This document shows positions 17,260 through 24,814 of a stretch of 64,000 nucleotides of DNA, piece after piece. The stretch lies in NCBI GenBank assembly GCA_965183885.1, contig OZ238992.1:1426001-1490000 (forward strand), read 5' to 3'. Both the position numbers and the translations under genes were made by a program. Within the stretch, counting starts at the first letter, position 1, and the number at the start of each line of letters is the position of its first letter. Below the pieces are notes generated by a model. The model saw nothing but the letters and a program-made list of their open reading frames with translations, was not told the DNA's origin and did no database searches. The stretch is from UWMA-0277 sp965183885. GTDB lineage: Bacteria > Bacteroidota > Bacteroidia > Flavobacteriales > BACL11.

Positions 17260-18026
17260 TGGCAAAAACAACTAAAAAAACTACAGCTTCTGTTGAAGAT
17301 AAATTGAAAGCTTTACACCAACTTCAAGTAATAGATACTGAAGTGGATAAAATTAGAATTATTAGAGGTGAATTGCCTTTAGAAATTCAAGATTTAGAAG
17401 ATTTAATAGAGGGTTTAAATACTCGATTAGAGAAATTTAATGAAGAATTATCGGTAATTAATGATACAATTGCAGCTAATAAAAACTCTATCGCTTTAGC
17501 TGTTGATGCTATTGAGAAGTATGAAAAGCAATTGAAAAATATTAAGAATAATCGTGAGTTTACTTCTTTGACTAAGGAAGTTGAGTTTCAGAACTTAGAA
17601 ATACAACTTGCTGAGAAGAATAAATTGCAGAATGAAGCAAACGTATTGCATAAAACTGAAATTATCAATGCTTGTACAGCTCAAATTGCAGAAAAAGAAG
17701 AAGAATTAAAAATAAAACAAAGTGAGCTTGATGAGATTATCAAGGAAACTGAGAAAGAAGAAGCGGCTTTATTAGTTGATTCAGAAAAAGCAGAAAAAGT
17801 AATTGATGAAAGATTATTAAATGCTTACAAAAGAATTAGAGGAAAAGTAGCTAATGGTTTAGCTGTTGTTTCTGTAGAGCGTGATGCTTGTGGAGGATGT
17901 TTTAGTCAAATTCCACCACAAAGACAATTAGACATTCAAATGCATAAAAAGGTGATCGTTTGTGAACACTGTGGTAGAATTATGGTTGATTCTAATATGT
18001 TTGAAGAGCAAGAAGTAGAAGCTTAA
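17259..18026 (+). CDS. Coiled-coil protein with C-terminal C4 zinc ribbon
   Basis: A 255-residue cytoplasmic protein. Residues 20-190 form a long heptad-rich coiled coil. The C-terminus is a zinc ribbon with two CxxC pairs (ACGGCFSQIPP and VCEHCGRIM). This is the architecture of the C4-type zinc ribbon family (CT398/CdsZ-like), which in several phyla sits beside Nif3-like genes as it does here. Molecular function is unknown, and a nucleic-acid or protein tether is only an inference. It is translationally coupled to the Nif3-like gene, with a strong terminator downstream. Confidence 0.9.
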   Translation: MAKTTKKTTASVEDKLKALHQLQVIDTEVDKIRIIRGELPLEIQDLEDLIEGLNTRLEKFNEELSVINDTIAANKNSIALAVDAIEKYEKQLKNIKNNREFTSLTKEVEFQNLEIQLAEKNKLQNEANVLHKTEIINACTAQIAEKEEELKIKQSELDEIIKETEKEEAALLVDSEKAEKVIDERLLNAYKRIRGKVANGLAVVSVERDACGGCFSQIPPQRQLDIQMHKKVIVCEHCGRIMVDSNMFEEQEVEA

Positions 18027-18045
18027 TCTAAAATGATTTAAATGT

Positions 18046-18080
18046 AAAAGGGATTTCATATTTTTGAAATCCCTTTTTTT
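18046..18080 (+). terminator. Rho-independent terminator after the zinc-ribbon gene
   Basis: A 13-bp stem, AAAAGGGATTTCA with TGAAATCCCTTTT, closes a 6-nt loop and is followed by a T-run that ends 5 bp before the next ATG. Confidence 0.9.
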
Positions 18081-18085
18081 ATGCA

Positions 18086-19564
18086 ATGAAAAAAATAACA
18101 GTATTATTCTTGTTTTTAAGCTCAGCAGCTTTTGCTTCATTTAATATGAATGAGAATATGAAACAGTCCTATGTTCATATTATGAATTTAGAATTTGATG
18201 CTGCTAAAGATAGAATTAAGCAAGAACAAGTTATAAACTCTAATAATGGGTTAATTGTTCTGCAGGAAAATTATATTGATTTTTTAACAATATTAATTGG
18301 TGAGGATTATTCTTATTTTAAGAAGAATGAGCCTTTAAAATCAGGACGTTTAGAAGTGTTAAAGGAAGCTGATAAAGGTTCTCCATACTATTTGTATGCT
18401 CAGGCAGAGTTGCATTTGCAGTGGGCTTTTTCAAGACTTAAATTCCAAGAATATACTACGGCAGCTTATGAATTTATTAAAGCTTATAATTTACTTGAAA
18501 AAAACCAAGAAAAGTATCCTGAATTTATTCTAAATAAGAAAGGTTTAGGAATATTACATTCCCTACTTGGTGCTGTTCCTTCTCAATACCATTGGATACT
18601 TCATGTGGCTGGTTTGTCAGGAAGTATTGAGTTGGGTCTTAATGAGTTAAATCAAGTTCTTAATGATTCAACAGCAATTTTATATAAAGAAGAGGTGTTG
18701 TTTTTAGTTTCTTTCTTACAAATAAACCTCACTAATAATCCTTTAGTTTGTCAGTCTTATTTGGATAAAATAGGAGTGGGCTATAAGAATAACTACTTAC
18801 TTAATTTTGCTGCAGCAAGGTTGTCGTACAATCTTGGGGAAAATGATTACACTCTAATGGTTCTGGAAAATAGGCCTGATACATTAGGTAAATATCCATT
18901 TTATTATTTGGATTATTTGTTAGGAATGTCATATCTATATCAATTAGATTATAAAAATTCAGCGTATTATTTTGATTATTTCCTTAAGCATTTTAAGGGT
19001 GATAATTATATAAAGTCAGCTTATCATAAATTAGCTTGGATTGCTTCTTTAAAGGGGGATAGGGAAAATGAATTAAATTATTTTGAAAAAGTAAAATTAT
19101 CAGGAGAGACTTTTGTTGATGAGGATAAAGTAGCTCAAAAGTATGCTGTTTTGGGGAGTGGGAAAAAATATTATATTCATCCAGGGCTATTGAAAACAAG
19201 ATTGCTTTATGATGGAGGCTATTATAAAAGAGCTCTTCTTGAAATTAACTCTATACCTACAGTTAAAGAATATTCTGGTTTTTCTGATGAATTCTGGTAT
19301 CGTTTAGCACGTATCAAATCAAAGCTTAACTATGCAGAAAAAGAAATAATTAGTCATTACCAGAAAGCTTCTGATTTAGGAGCTAATTCTAGTTCTTATT
19401 ATGCTCCCATGTCAGCCTTACAAATAGGGCTGATTTATGAAAAGAATAAAGATTTTAAGTTAGCAACTATTTACTTTGAAGAATGTTTGTCTCGTTCAGA
19501 TTTTGACTATGAAAGAGGGATACATCAAAAAGCAAAAGCAGGACTTGAAAGAATAGTTGATTAA
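18086..19564 (+). CDS. Exported TPR-like repeat protein
   Basis: A 492-residue protein with a signal peptide (ITVLFLFLSSAAFASF) and many TPR-like helical pairs, for example YLYAQAELHLQWAFSRLKF, LDYLLGMSYLYQLDYKNSAYYF and ALQIGLIYEKNKDFKLATIYFEECL. It probably acts as a periplasmic or outer-membrane-associated scaffold, but no specific function is known. Its ATG lies immediately after the T-run of the preceding terminator, so its promoter would have to overlap that terminator. The stop codon overlaps the convergent FadL-like gene within TTAA. Confidence 0.85.
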   Translation: MKKITVLFLFLSSAAFASFNMNENMKQSYVHIMNLEFDAAKDRIKQEQVINSNNGLIVLQENYIDFLTILIGEDYSYFKKNEPLKSGRLEVLKEADKGSPYYLYAQAELHLQWAFSRLKFQEYTTAAYEFIKAYNLLEKNQEKYPEFILNKKGLGILHSLLGAVPSQYHWILHVAGLSGSIELGLNELNQVLNDSTAILYKEEVLFLVSFLQINLTNNPLVCQSYLDKIGVGYKNNYLLNFAAARLSYNLGENDYTLMVLENRPDTLGKYPFYYLDYLLGMSYLYQLDYKNSAYYFDYFLKHFKGDNYIKSAYHKLAWIASLKGDRENELNYFEKVKLSGETFVDEDKVAQKYAVLGSGKKYYIHPGLLKTRLLYDGGYYKRALLEINSIPTVKEYSGFSDEFWYRLARIKSKLNYAEKEIISHYQKASDLGANSSSYYAPMSALQIGLIYEKNKDFKLATIYFEECLSRSDFDYERGIHQKAKAGLERIVD

Positions 19565-21027
19565 TAACGGAATCCTAAAGTGAAAACAAGGTTATGGTTA
19601 GTACTTTCAATAGTAACAGGGTTTACAAAGGTTTGGTTATAGAGTAGGTGTTCGCTTTTCCCTTGAGATAGCACGTAGGCTGCATCAAAGTAATAAGTTC
19701 CATTATTAATTCCAATTCCAAAGCTGTAGTTCTCAGAGCCCAGATCTTTATTGGCAAATGCACTTCCATATTTTGTATAACCTGCTCGTAGAATAAATGG
19801 TTCTGTATTTATTTCAGCACCTAAACGAATATTATTAGTCTTAGTATATAGATTGCTTATAGTTGTATTTTCTTCTTCAAAATCATAGTTGGTAGAATGC
19901 ATTCTAGTGAATGAATAATCAACTATTTCATAGTCAGCACTTACTAATATTTTCTTTTCAATAACAGTTGAGGCGCTTAAAATAGCTTTCCAAGGTGTAA
20001 TTAGCTGGTATTCGAAACTATTAATAGGTGAGTTTTCTTTGTAAGTTTGATCAGTAAAGTGAGTAGTTATACTGCTGTTATAACTTTCTTCTATTGTGTA
20101 TGAAGTTGGAGAGTGTATGCTTGCACCAACTTTAAAAGTTTCGCTTAATCTAAGGATAGCTCCAATCTTTAAGTTTATTCCATTTCCATTTGATTGTAGT
20201 TCTTCCTCATAATTGAAAGCATTTAGTCCATTTATGGTATCTTCAAAATTACTTTCTTTATAGGAAGATTTTTCATAATATTCTAGTGTAGGCATTCCTA
20301 TTGTAGCTCCTACATATAGTTGTTCTTTATAACTTCCTCCGAATGCTAGGAAAAACTCATTTTTACCTCCTGCTGACTGATGATATTTGCTTTGTAACTT
20401 ATTAGTGCTTCCATTAATATGTGAAATATATGATCCATTATCGTGAGTATACCAGTTTGGTGTGATAGTAGTGTCAACACTATTGTTAGCTAGGTCAATT
20501 AAATCAGTCCAAAAAGCAGGTCCTGCATGAAATATATTTAAATCATCTATTTTATTGCCTTGTGCTTTAGCTAAGATGTTGTCAGCCATTGATGTTGTAT
20601 TATTCCATCCTCTTATAATAGTGTTGTAATTATAATCTGCTAGTTGATTCCACCCAATAGCATAGTTAATTCTTTTCCAATCAGAGTCATCTTTAATATT
20701 AGAAAGTACTAGTCCTAAACTTTTTATGTTTAAGTTCCCTTTAAAATCACTTGCTTTGTTAGAAGCAAAATAAGAAGTGTTATTGTTTAGTGAGAAAGAT
20801 GGGGTAATTGAAAGTTCAGTAAATTGATACATTCCTATTCCGGCAGGATTGTAGCTTAATGAAGAAAGGTTTCCTCCTAAAGCTCCAAAGGCTCCTCCCA
20901 TTGCTGAGAATCTAGCATTTCCTAAGGGAATATCTTGAGAATATCTTAGAGCATCAATTTCATTTTGTGCTTGAGTAATAAATGTACTTAGTGTAACAGT
21001 AGTAAGGATTAGTAAATATTTTTTCAT
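19561..21027 (-). CDS. Outer-membrane FadL/OmpP1/TodX-type transport protein
   Basis: A 488-residue beta-barrel protein for hydrophobic solutes in the outer membrane. A signal peptide (YLLILTTVTLSTFITQAQ) is followed by the family N-terminal hatch region ARFSAMGGAFGALGGNL and SYNPAGIGMY, then alternating amphipathic strands ending in FTLGFRY with a terminal aromatic. The start is ATG 21027. The frame is open for 75 more codons, but those lie inside the upstream lipoprotein gene and are not signal-like. It starts 1 bp after the lipoprotein stop, so the two are co-transcribed. Confidence 0.92.
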   Translation of the reverse strand: MKKYLLILTTVTLSTFITQAQNEIDALRYSQDIPLGNARFSAMGGAFGALGGNLSSLSYNPAGIGMYQFTELSITPSFSLNNNTSYFASNKASDFKGNLNIKSLGLVLSNIKDDSDWKRINYAIGWNQLADYNYNTIIRGWNNTTSMADNILAKAQGNKIDDLNIFHAGPAFWTDLIDLANNSVDTTITPNWYTHDNGSYISHINGSTNKLQSKYHQSAGGKNEFFLAFGGSYKEQLYVGATIGMPTLEYYEKSSYKESNFEDTINGLNAFNYEEELQSNGNGINLKIGAILRLSETFKVGASIHSPTSYTIEESYNSSITTHFTDQTYKENSPINSFEYQLITPWKAILSASTVIEKKILVSADYEIVDYSFTRMHSTNYDFEEENTTISNLYTKTNNIRLGAEINTEPFILRAGYTKYGSAFANKDLGSENYSFGIGINNGTYYFDAAYVLSQGKSEHLLYNQTFVNPVTIESTNHNLVFTLGFRY

Positions 21028-21028
21028 G

Positions 21029-22078
21029 TTATTTTCTTCTTGGTTTTGTACTTCTGTTATTTGACCTTCCTGAAGAGCTTCTGTTTGAGTTGTTAGATCT
21101 TGGGGCTGAATAACTCTTATTGTTATTTGTAGATCTATAGGTAGAGCTTCTATTATTGCTTTTTGGTTTAGTATAAGTATTGCTCCTGTTACTTCTAGGG
21201 GTATAAGAGTTTGAATTATCTCTATTAGGTTTGGTAGGAGCTTTATATGCATTTTCTCTAACAGGTGTTTCGTTTACAGTGTTACTTCTTGAATTTTTAT
21301 AGGTATTATTTTTTGTGGGTCTGGTAGGGTAGTTATATATGTTTTCTCTAACAGTTGTTTTGTTTGTAGCGCTATTTTGTGTTGAACTTTTGGTGTGAGT
21401 GGTTTTGTTTGTTTTAGGGGTTGTTCTTATTGTGTTACTGGTATTTCGAGTCGTATTACTGTTATTACTATTAGGGATAATAGTATTGTTTTTAACACCT
21501 CTAATGTTTCCTCGTGATGACAAAGAGCCTCTATGTCCTGTTGAGTAAGTATTTGAGTTATTACTACTAATAGTATAATGATTGGTATTATTATGATAGT
21601 GGTTGTAGTGATACCCTGAATAATAACTTCCATAATAATAAGGGCTGTAATAATAAGAGCTGTAGTAGTTATTCCAATAAGGGTTATGATTGTAATAAGA
21701 ATAGTAAGGAGAGTTCCAATTATAACCATAATAAATACTTGTTCCGCAATAGAAAGGGTCATTATTATACCAGTAGTAATCAGTATATATACCTCCGTAG
21801 TAATTACTATAATACATAGGTCTATGGAATCTTCTTATTCTTGAAGAATAACTGTAATCATAGTAGTCATTTGATTGATATTCTTCCTGTTCGTAAGAGT
21901 CTTCAGTTGGAGTGTTTTCGTTAGTTGTAACTTGTTCAATATCTTTAGGGTAAGCATCTTGGTAGCTGGTAAAGTTGTTGCTATTTAGATAGTTAGGATC
22001 ACTATAATGTACATGTGAAGTACTTATGCATGATGATAAAAAACCAAGAAATAATAAGGGTAGAAATAAAGTTTTCAT
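21029..22078 (-). CDS. Tyr/Asn/Ser-rich low-complexity lipoprotein
   Basis: A 349-residue lipoprotein with a clean signal (LFLPLLFLGFLSSC, Cys in SSC|I). The mature chain is compositionally extreme. Residues 60-165 are dominated by Tyr, Asn and Ser (runs such as YYGSYYSGYHYNHYHNN), and residues 190-349 are Asn/Thr/Ser/Arg-rich with imperfect repeats (VRENIYNYPTRPTKNN and VRENAYKAPTKPNRDN). No catalytic domain is visible. It looks like a surface-exposed disordered or adhesive polymer. ATG 22078 was chosen over an open extension to 22171 because of the lipobox. It precedes the FadL-like gene by 1 bp. Confidence 0.85.
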   Translation of the reverse strand: MKTLFLPLLFLGFLSSCISTSHVHYSDPNYLNSNNFTSYQDAYPKDIEQVTTNENTPTEDSYEQEEYQSNDYYDYSYSSRIRRFHRPMYYSNYYGGIYTDYYWYNNDPFYCGTSIYYGYNWNSPYYSYYNHNPYWNNYYSSYYYSPYYYGSYYSGYHYNHYHNNTNHYTISSNNSNTYSTGHRGSLSSRGNIRGVKNNTIIPNSNNSNTTRNTSNTIRTTPKTNKTTHTKSSTQNSATNKTTVRENIYNYPTRPTKNNTYKNSRSNTVNETPVRENAYKAPTKPNRDNSNSYTPRSNRSNTYTKPKSNNRSSTYRSTNNNKSYSAPRSNNSNRSSSGRSNNRSTKPRRK

Positions 22079-22128
22079 AGTAATATTTTTTTGTTTGACA
22101 CTGATAAACCCATGCTCGTTTAATTTAT

Positions 22129-22136
22129 TAGTTTTG
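22129..22136 (+). promoter_or_regulatory. Candidate -7 box for proS
   Basis: TAGTTTTG lies 57 bp before the proS ATG, in the divergent gap with the lipoprotein gene. No well-spaced TTG accompanies it. Confidence 0.3.
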
Positions 22137-22168
22137 TACAGACTATAAAAGTAACGAAAATAACAATA

Positions 22169-22176
22169 CAAAATTA
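22169..22176 (-). promoter_or_regulatory. Candidate -7 box for the Tyr-rich lipoprotein-fadL unit
   Basis: The minus strand reads TAATTTTG, 90 bp before the lipoprotein ATG. This is a long leader compared with most genes here, so the assignment is tentative. Confidence 0.3.
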
Positions 22177-22193
22177 TATTTTTTTAAGAATAA

Positions 22194-23666
22194 ATGGCAA
22201 AGAAACTAACATCAAGAGAGCAGGATTATTCGCAGTGGTATAACGAAATTGTACAGGGAGCTGATTTAGCTGAAAATTCAGGAGTAAGAGGCTGTATGGT
22301 GATAAAACCTTATGGCTATGCTATCTGGGAAAAAATGCAAGCAGAATTAGATAGGAAATTTAAAGAGACAGGACATGAGAATGCTTATTTCCCTCTTTTT
22401 ATACCAAAATCGTATTTAAGTAAAGAAGCAGATCATGTTGAAGGTTTTGCTAAAGAATGTGCTGTTGTTACACATTACCGTTTAAAGAATGCTGAGGATG
22501 GAAGTGGAGTTGTTGTTGATCCAGCAGCAAAATTAGAAGAAGAGTTAATTGTACGTCCTACTTCTGAAACTATTATTTGGGATACTTATCGTAAATGGAT
22601 ACAGTCCTATAGAGACTTGCCAATATTAGTAAATCAATGGGCTAATGTAGTGCGTTGGGAAATGCGTACCAGATTATTTTTAAGGACTGCTGAGTTTTTA
22701 TGGCAAGAAGGGCATACCGCTCATGCTACAAAAAAGGAAGCTATAGAAGAAACAGAGCAGATGATTAAAGTATATGCTGATTTTGCACAAGATTTCATGG
22801 CAATGCCAGTAATACAAGGTTTAAAATCAGCAAATGAACGTTTTGCTGGAGCAGAAGAAACATATTGCATTGAGGCTTTAATGCAAGATGGAAAAGCTCT
22901 ACAAGCAGGGACGTCACATTTTTTAGGGCAGAATTTTGCAAAAGCATTTGATGTTAAGTTTGCAACAAAAGAAGGAAAACAAGAATATGTTTGGGCTTCT
23001 TCTTGGGGGGTTTCAACACGTTTAATGGGGGCTTTAGTAATGACACATTCTGATGATAATGGTTTAGTGTTGCCTCCAAAGTTAGCGCCGTTTCAAGTTG
23101 TTATCGTTCCAATCTATAAAGGAGATGAACAGTTTGAAGCAGTGTCAGAAGTAGCTAAAAAACTAAAGAAGGACTTAGAAGCAAAGGGAATTACTGTTAA
23201 GTTTGATAATAGAGATACGCATAAGCCAGGATGGAAATTTGCTGAATATGAGCTTAAGGGAGTTCCAGTTAGGTTGGCCTTAGGAGCTAGAGATTTAGAG
23301 AATGGAACTGTTGAGGTTGCTCGTAGAGACACTTTAGAAAAAGAAACATATCAAATTGTAGATATAGAGAATAAGGTAGAGCACTTATTGGAACAAATAC
23401 AAGACAACTTATATAAAAAGGCGGTTGATTTTAGAGAAGAAAAATCTTATATTGTAGATACAAAGGAGGAGTTTGTAAAGTATATTGAGGAAGGTGGTTT
23501 TGTATATGCTCATTGGGATGGAACCTCAGAAACAGAAGAGTTAATTAAGAAAGAAACAAAAGCTACAATTAGATGTATACCTTTAGGTGCTGTAGCTGAA
23601 GAAGGGCTTTGTTTATTTACCGGAAATAAGTCTGCTAAGAGAGTTTTATTTGCAAAATCATATTAG
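22194..23666 (+). CDS. proS: Prolyl-tRNA synthetase, archaeal/eukaryote-like short form
   Basis: A 490-residue class II synthetase that charges tRNA-Pro. It shows REQDYSQWYNEIV at the N-terminus, motif 2 region RTRLFLRTAEFLWQEGHTAH, the GTSHFLGQNFAKAF proline pocket and motif 3 SSWGVSTRLMGALVM, then an anticodon-binding domain and a C-terminal extension ending in KSY. The YbaK editing insertion of the long bacterial form is absent, which marks the archaeal-type (ProS type 3) lineage common in Bacteroidota. The 222-residue gene follows 6 bp later. Confidence 0.96.
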   Translation: MAKKLTSREQDYSQWYNEIVQGADLAENSGVRGCMVIKPYGYAIWEKMQAELDRKFKETGHENAYFPLFIPKSYLSKEADHVEGFAKECAVVTHYRLKNAEDGSGVVVDPAAKLEEELIVRPTSETIIWDTYRKWIQSYRDLPILVNQWANVVRWEMRTRLFLRTAEFLWQEGHTAHATKKEAIEETEQMIKVYADFAQDFMAMPVIQGLKSANERFAGAEETYCIEALMQDGKALQAGTSHFLGQNFAKAFDVKFATKEGKQEYVWASSWGVSTRLMGALVMTHSDDNGLVLPPKLAPFQVVIVPIYKGDEQFEAVSEVAKKLKKDLEAKGITVKFDNRDTHKPGWKFAEYELKGVPVRLALGARDLENGTVEVARRDTLEKETYQIVDIENKVEHLLEQIQDNLYKKAVDFREEKSYIVDTKEEFVKYIEEGGFVYAHWDGTSETEELIKKETKATIRCIPLGAVAEEGLCLFTGNKSAKRVLFAKSY

Positions 23667-23672
23667 TTTAGT

Positions 23673-24341
23673 ATGGAAGATGAAATTATTGAACTTTTAA
23701 AAGAAAAAGCTTGTACTAAGCAAACTGTCTATAAAGTAACAAAAGAGAACTTTGCTAAGTTTCAGAATGTATTAAAGCAGAAGGCTGAGCGTGTTTCTAG
23801 TAAAATAGAAGATAAGGATGTGCAAATATCTTATGAATCAGAAGGAGAGTTTGAAGCAAAATTAAAATTTTCAGGAGATACATTGCTATTTCACATGCAT
23901 TCAAATGTTTTTGATTTTCCAGCATCACATGCTATTCATAAAACGAATTATATTAAGGAGGATAAACTACGCTCTTTTTGTGGGGTAATTCATGTTTATA
24001 ATTTTCTTTCAGACTCATTAAAGTATAATAGGTTGAATGATGCAGGCTATTTAATAGCTCGTATTTTTATTAATAAGGAAAAGCATTATTTTGTTGAGGG
24101 AGAAAAACAGCTTAGTTTTTTGTTTAATGATTTTGTAAATCAACAAATAAATACAAGTGAAATTGAAAAAATTATTGATGCAAGTATGATTTTTGCTCTA
24201 AATTTTGATTTGCAGACTCCAAATTTTAATGATGTAAAAGTAGTGTCAGTGCATCAAGTACTAGATATGAGTAACAATCAAAAGATAAAGACGTCTAAGC
24301 GAATGGGCTATAAATTTTCCTTTGAAACAAATAATGATTAA
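23673..24341 (+). CDS. Conserved hypothetical protein, 222 residues
   Basis: I do not recognise a named family. It is a soluble 222-residue protein without signal peptide or membrane helices. It has a charged N-terminus (KEKACTKQTVYKVTKENFAKF), a central stretch with FHMHSNVFDFPASHAIHKT and FCGVIHVYNFLSDSLKYNRLNDAGYLIARIFINKEKHYF split by short loops, and a basic tail. It lies 6 bp after proS and is probably co-transcribed with it. The tRNA-Glu promoter begins immediately behind its stop. Confidence 0.8.
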   Translation: MEDEIIELLKEKACTKQTVYKVTKENFAKFQNVLKQKAERVSSKIEDKDVQISYESEGEFEAKLKFSGDTLLFHMHSNVFDFPASHAIHKTNYIKEDKLRSFCGVIHVYNFLSDSLKYNRLNDAGYLIARIFINKEKHYFVEGEKQLSFLFNDFVNQQINTSEIEKIIDASMIFALNFDLQTPNFNDVKVVSVHQVLDMSNNQKIKTSKRMGYKFSFETNND

Positions 24342-24345
24342 ATTT

Positions 24346-24375
24346 TTGTGAGATTTTAAAAAAAGTATAAATTTG
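24346..24375 (+). promoter_or_regulatory. Bacteroidota sigma-70 promoter of tRNA-Glu-rpsT
   Basis: TTG at 24346-24348, a 19-bp spacer, then TAAATTTG at 24368-24375 gives the full TTG-N19-TAnnTTTG arrangement. Transcription would start near 24382, about 19 bp before the tRNA. This is the best-formed promoter in the window. Confidence 0.75.
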
Positions 24376-24400
24376 CACCCTCAATTTTGAGAATAATTAT

Positions 24401-24472
24401 GGCCCGTTCGTCTAACGGTTAGGACATGCGGTTTTCATCCGTAAAATAGGGGTTCGATTCCCCTACGGGCTA
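24401..24472 (+). tRNA. tRNA-Glu (anticodon UUC)
   Basis: A 72-nt cloverleaf. The acceptor stem GGCCCGT pairs with ACGGGCT (first pair G-U) and the discriminator is A. The D arm carries the TAACGGTTAGGA loop. The anticodon stem TGCGG/CCGTA encloses TTTTCAT with anticodon TTC at 24434-24436. The T arm is AGGGGTTCGATTCCCCT. CCA is not encoded. The first base of rpsT follows 16 bp after the discriminator, so the two are very probably on one transcript and separated by 3' tRNA processing. Confidence 0.97.
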
Positions 24473-24488
24473 CAAAAAATTTAAAACT

Positions 24489-24743
24489 ATGGCAAATCAT
24501 AAGTCAGCAATAAAAAGAATTAGACAATCAGAGACTAGAAGATTGTTGAATAAGTACCAGCATAAAACTACAAGAAATGCGGTAAGGACTTTACGTGCCT
24601 TAACTGATAAGAAAGAAGCTGTTGCTTTATTTCCTAAAGTTGCAGGAATGTTGGATAAATTGACAAAAAGAAATATTATTCATAAAAACAAAGCTGCTAA
24701 TTTAAAATCAAAATTAGCTAAGCATGTAAATGCGCTTGCATAA
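24489..24743 (+). CDS. rpsT: 30S ribosomal protein S20
   Basis: An 84-residue basic helical protein that binds the 5' and 3' minor domains of 16S rRNA. The N-terminus ANHKSAIKRIRQSETRR and the later RNIIHKNKAANLKSKLAKHV are classic S20 features, and the length is normal. With only 16 bp between the tRNA-Glu 3' end and the ATG, no separate promoter fits, so expression should depend on the tRNA promoter. A strong terminator follows. Confidence 0.97.
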   Translation: MANHKSAIKRIRQSETRRLLNKYQHKTTRNAVRTLRALTDKKEAVALFPKVAGMLDKLTKRNIIHKNKAANLKSKLAKHVNALA

Positions 24744-24768
24744 GTAAAAGAATAATTTAGTTATAATT

Positions 24769-24803
24769 AAAGGGCTTATCATTTTTGATAAGTCCTTTTT
24801 TTT
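24769..24803 (+). terminator. Rho-independent terminator after rpsT
   Basis: A 13-bp stem, AAAGGGCTTATCA with TGATAAGTCCTTT (one G-T pair), closes a TTTT loop and is followed by a T-run. The end of the run merges into the TATATTTG box of the next gene. Confidence 0.9.
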
Positions 24804-24810
24804 ATATTTG
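24803..24810 (+). promoter_or_regulatory. Candidate -7 box fused to the rpsT terminator
   Basis: TATATTTG begins on the last T of the rpsT terminator and ends 4 bp before the ATG of the deacetylase gene. The expected start site coincides with the ATG, so the mRNA may be leaderless. Confidence 0.45.
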
Positions 24811-24814
24811 TTGC

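Noticed and set aside
21028..21252. 75-codon upstream extension of the FadL-like gene
   Set aside because: It overlaps the 3' end of the lipoprotein gene, has repetitive non-signal sequence, and the ATG at 21027 opens a proper signal peptide.
21427..21762. A 111-codon hydrophobic ORF on the minus strand (Ile/Leu/Thr-rich)
   Set aside because: It is a shifted frame of the Tyr/Asn-rich lipoprotein; AAT/TAT-rich codons read as Ile/Leu in another frame. No start signal or family resemblance.
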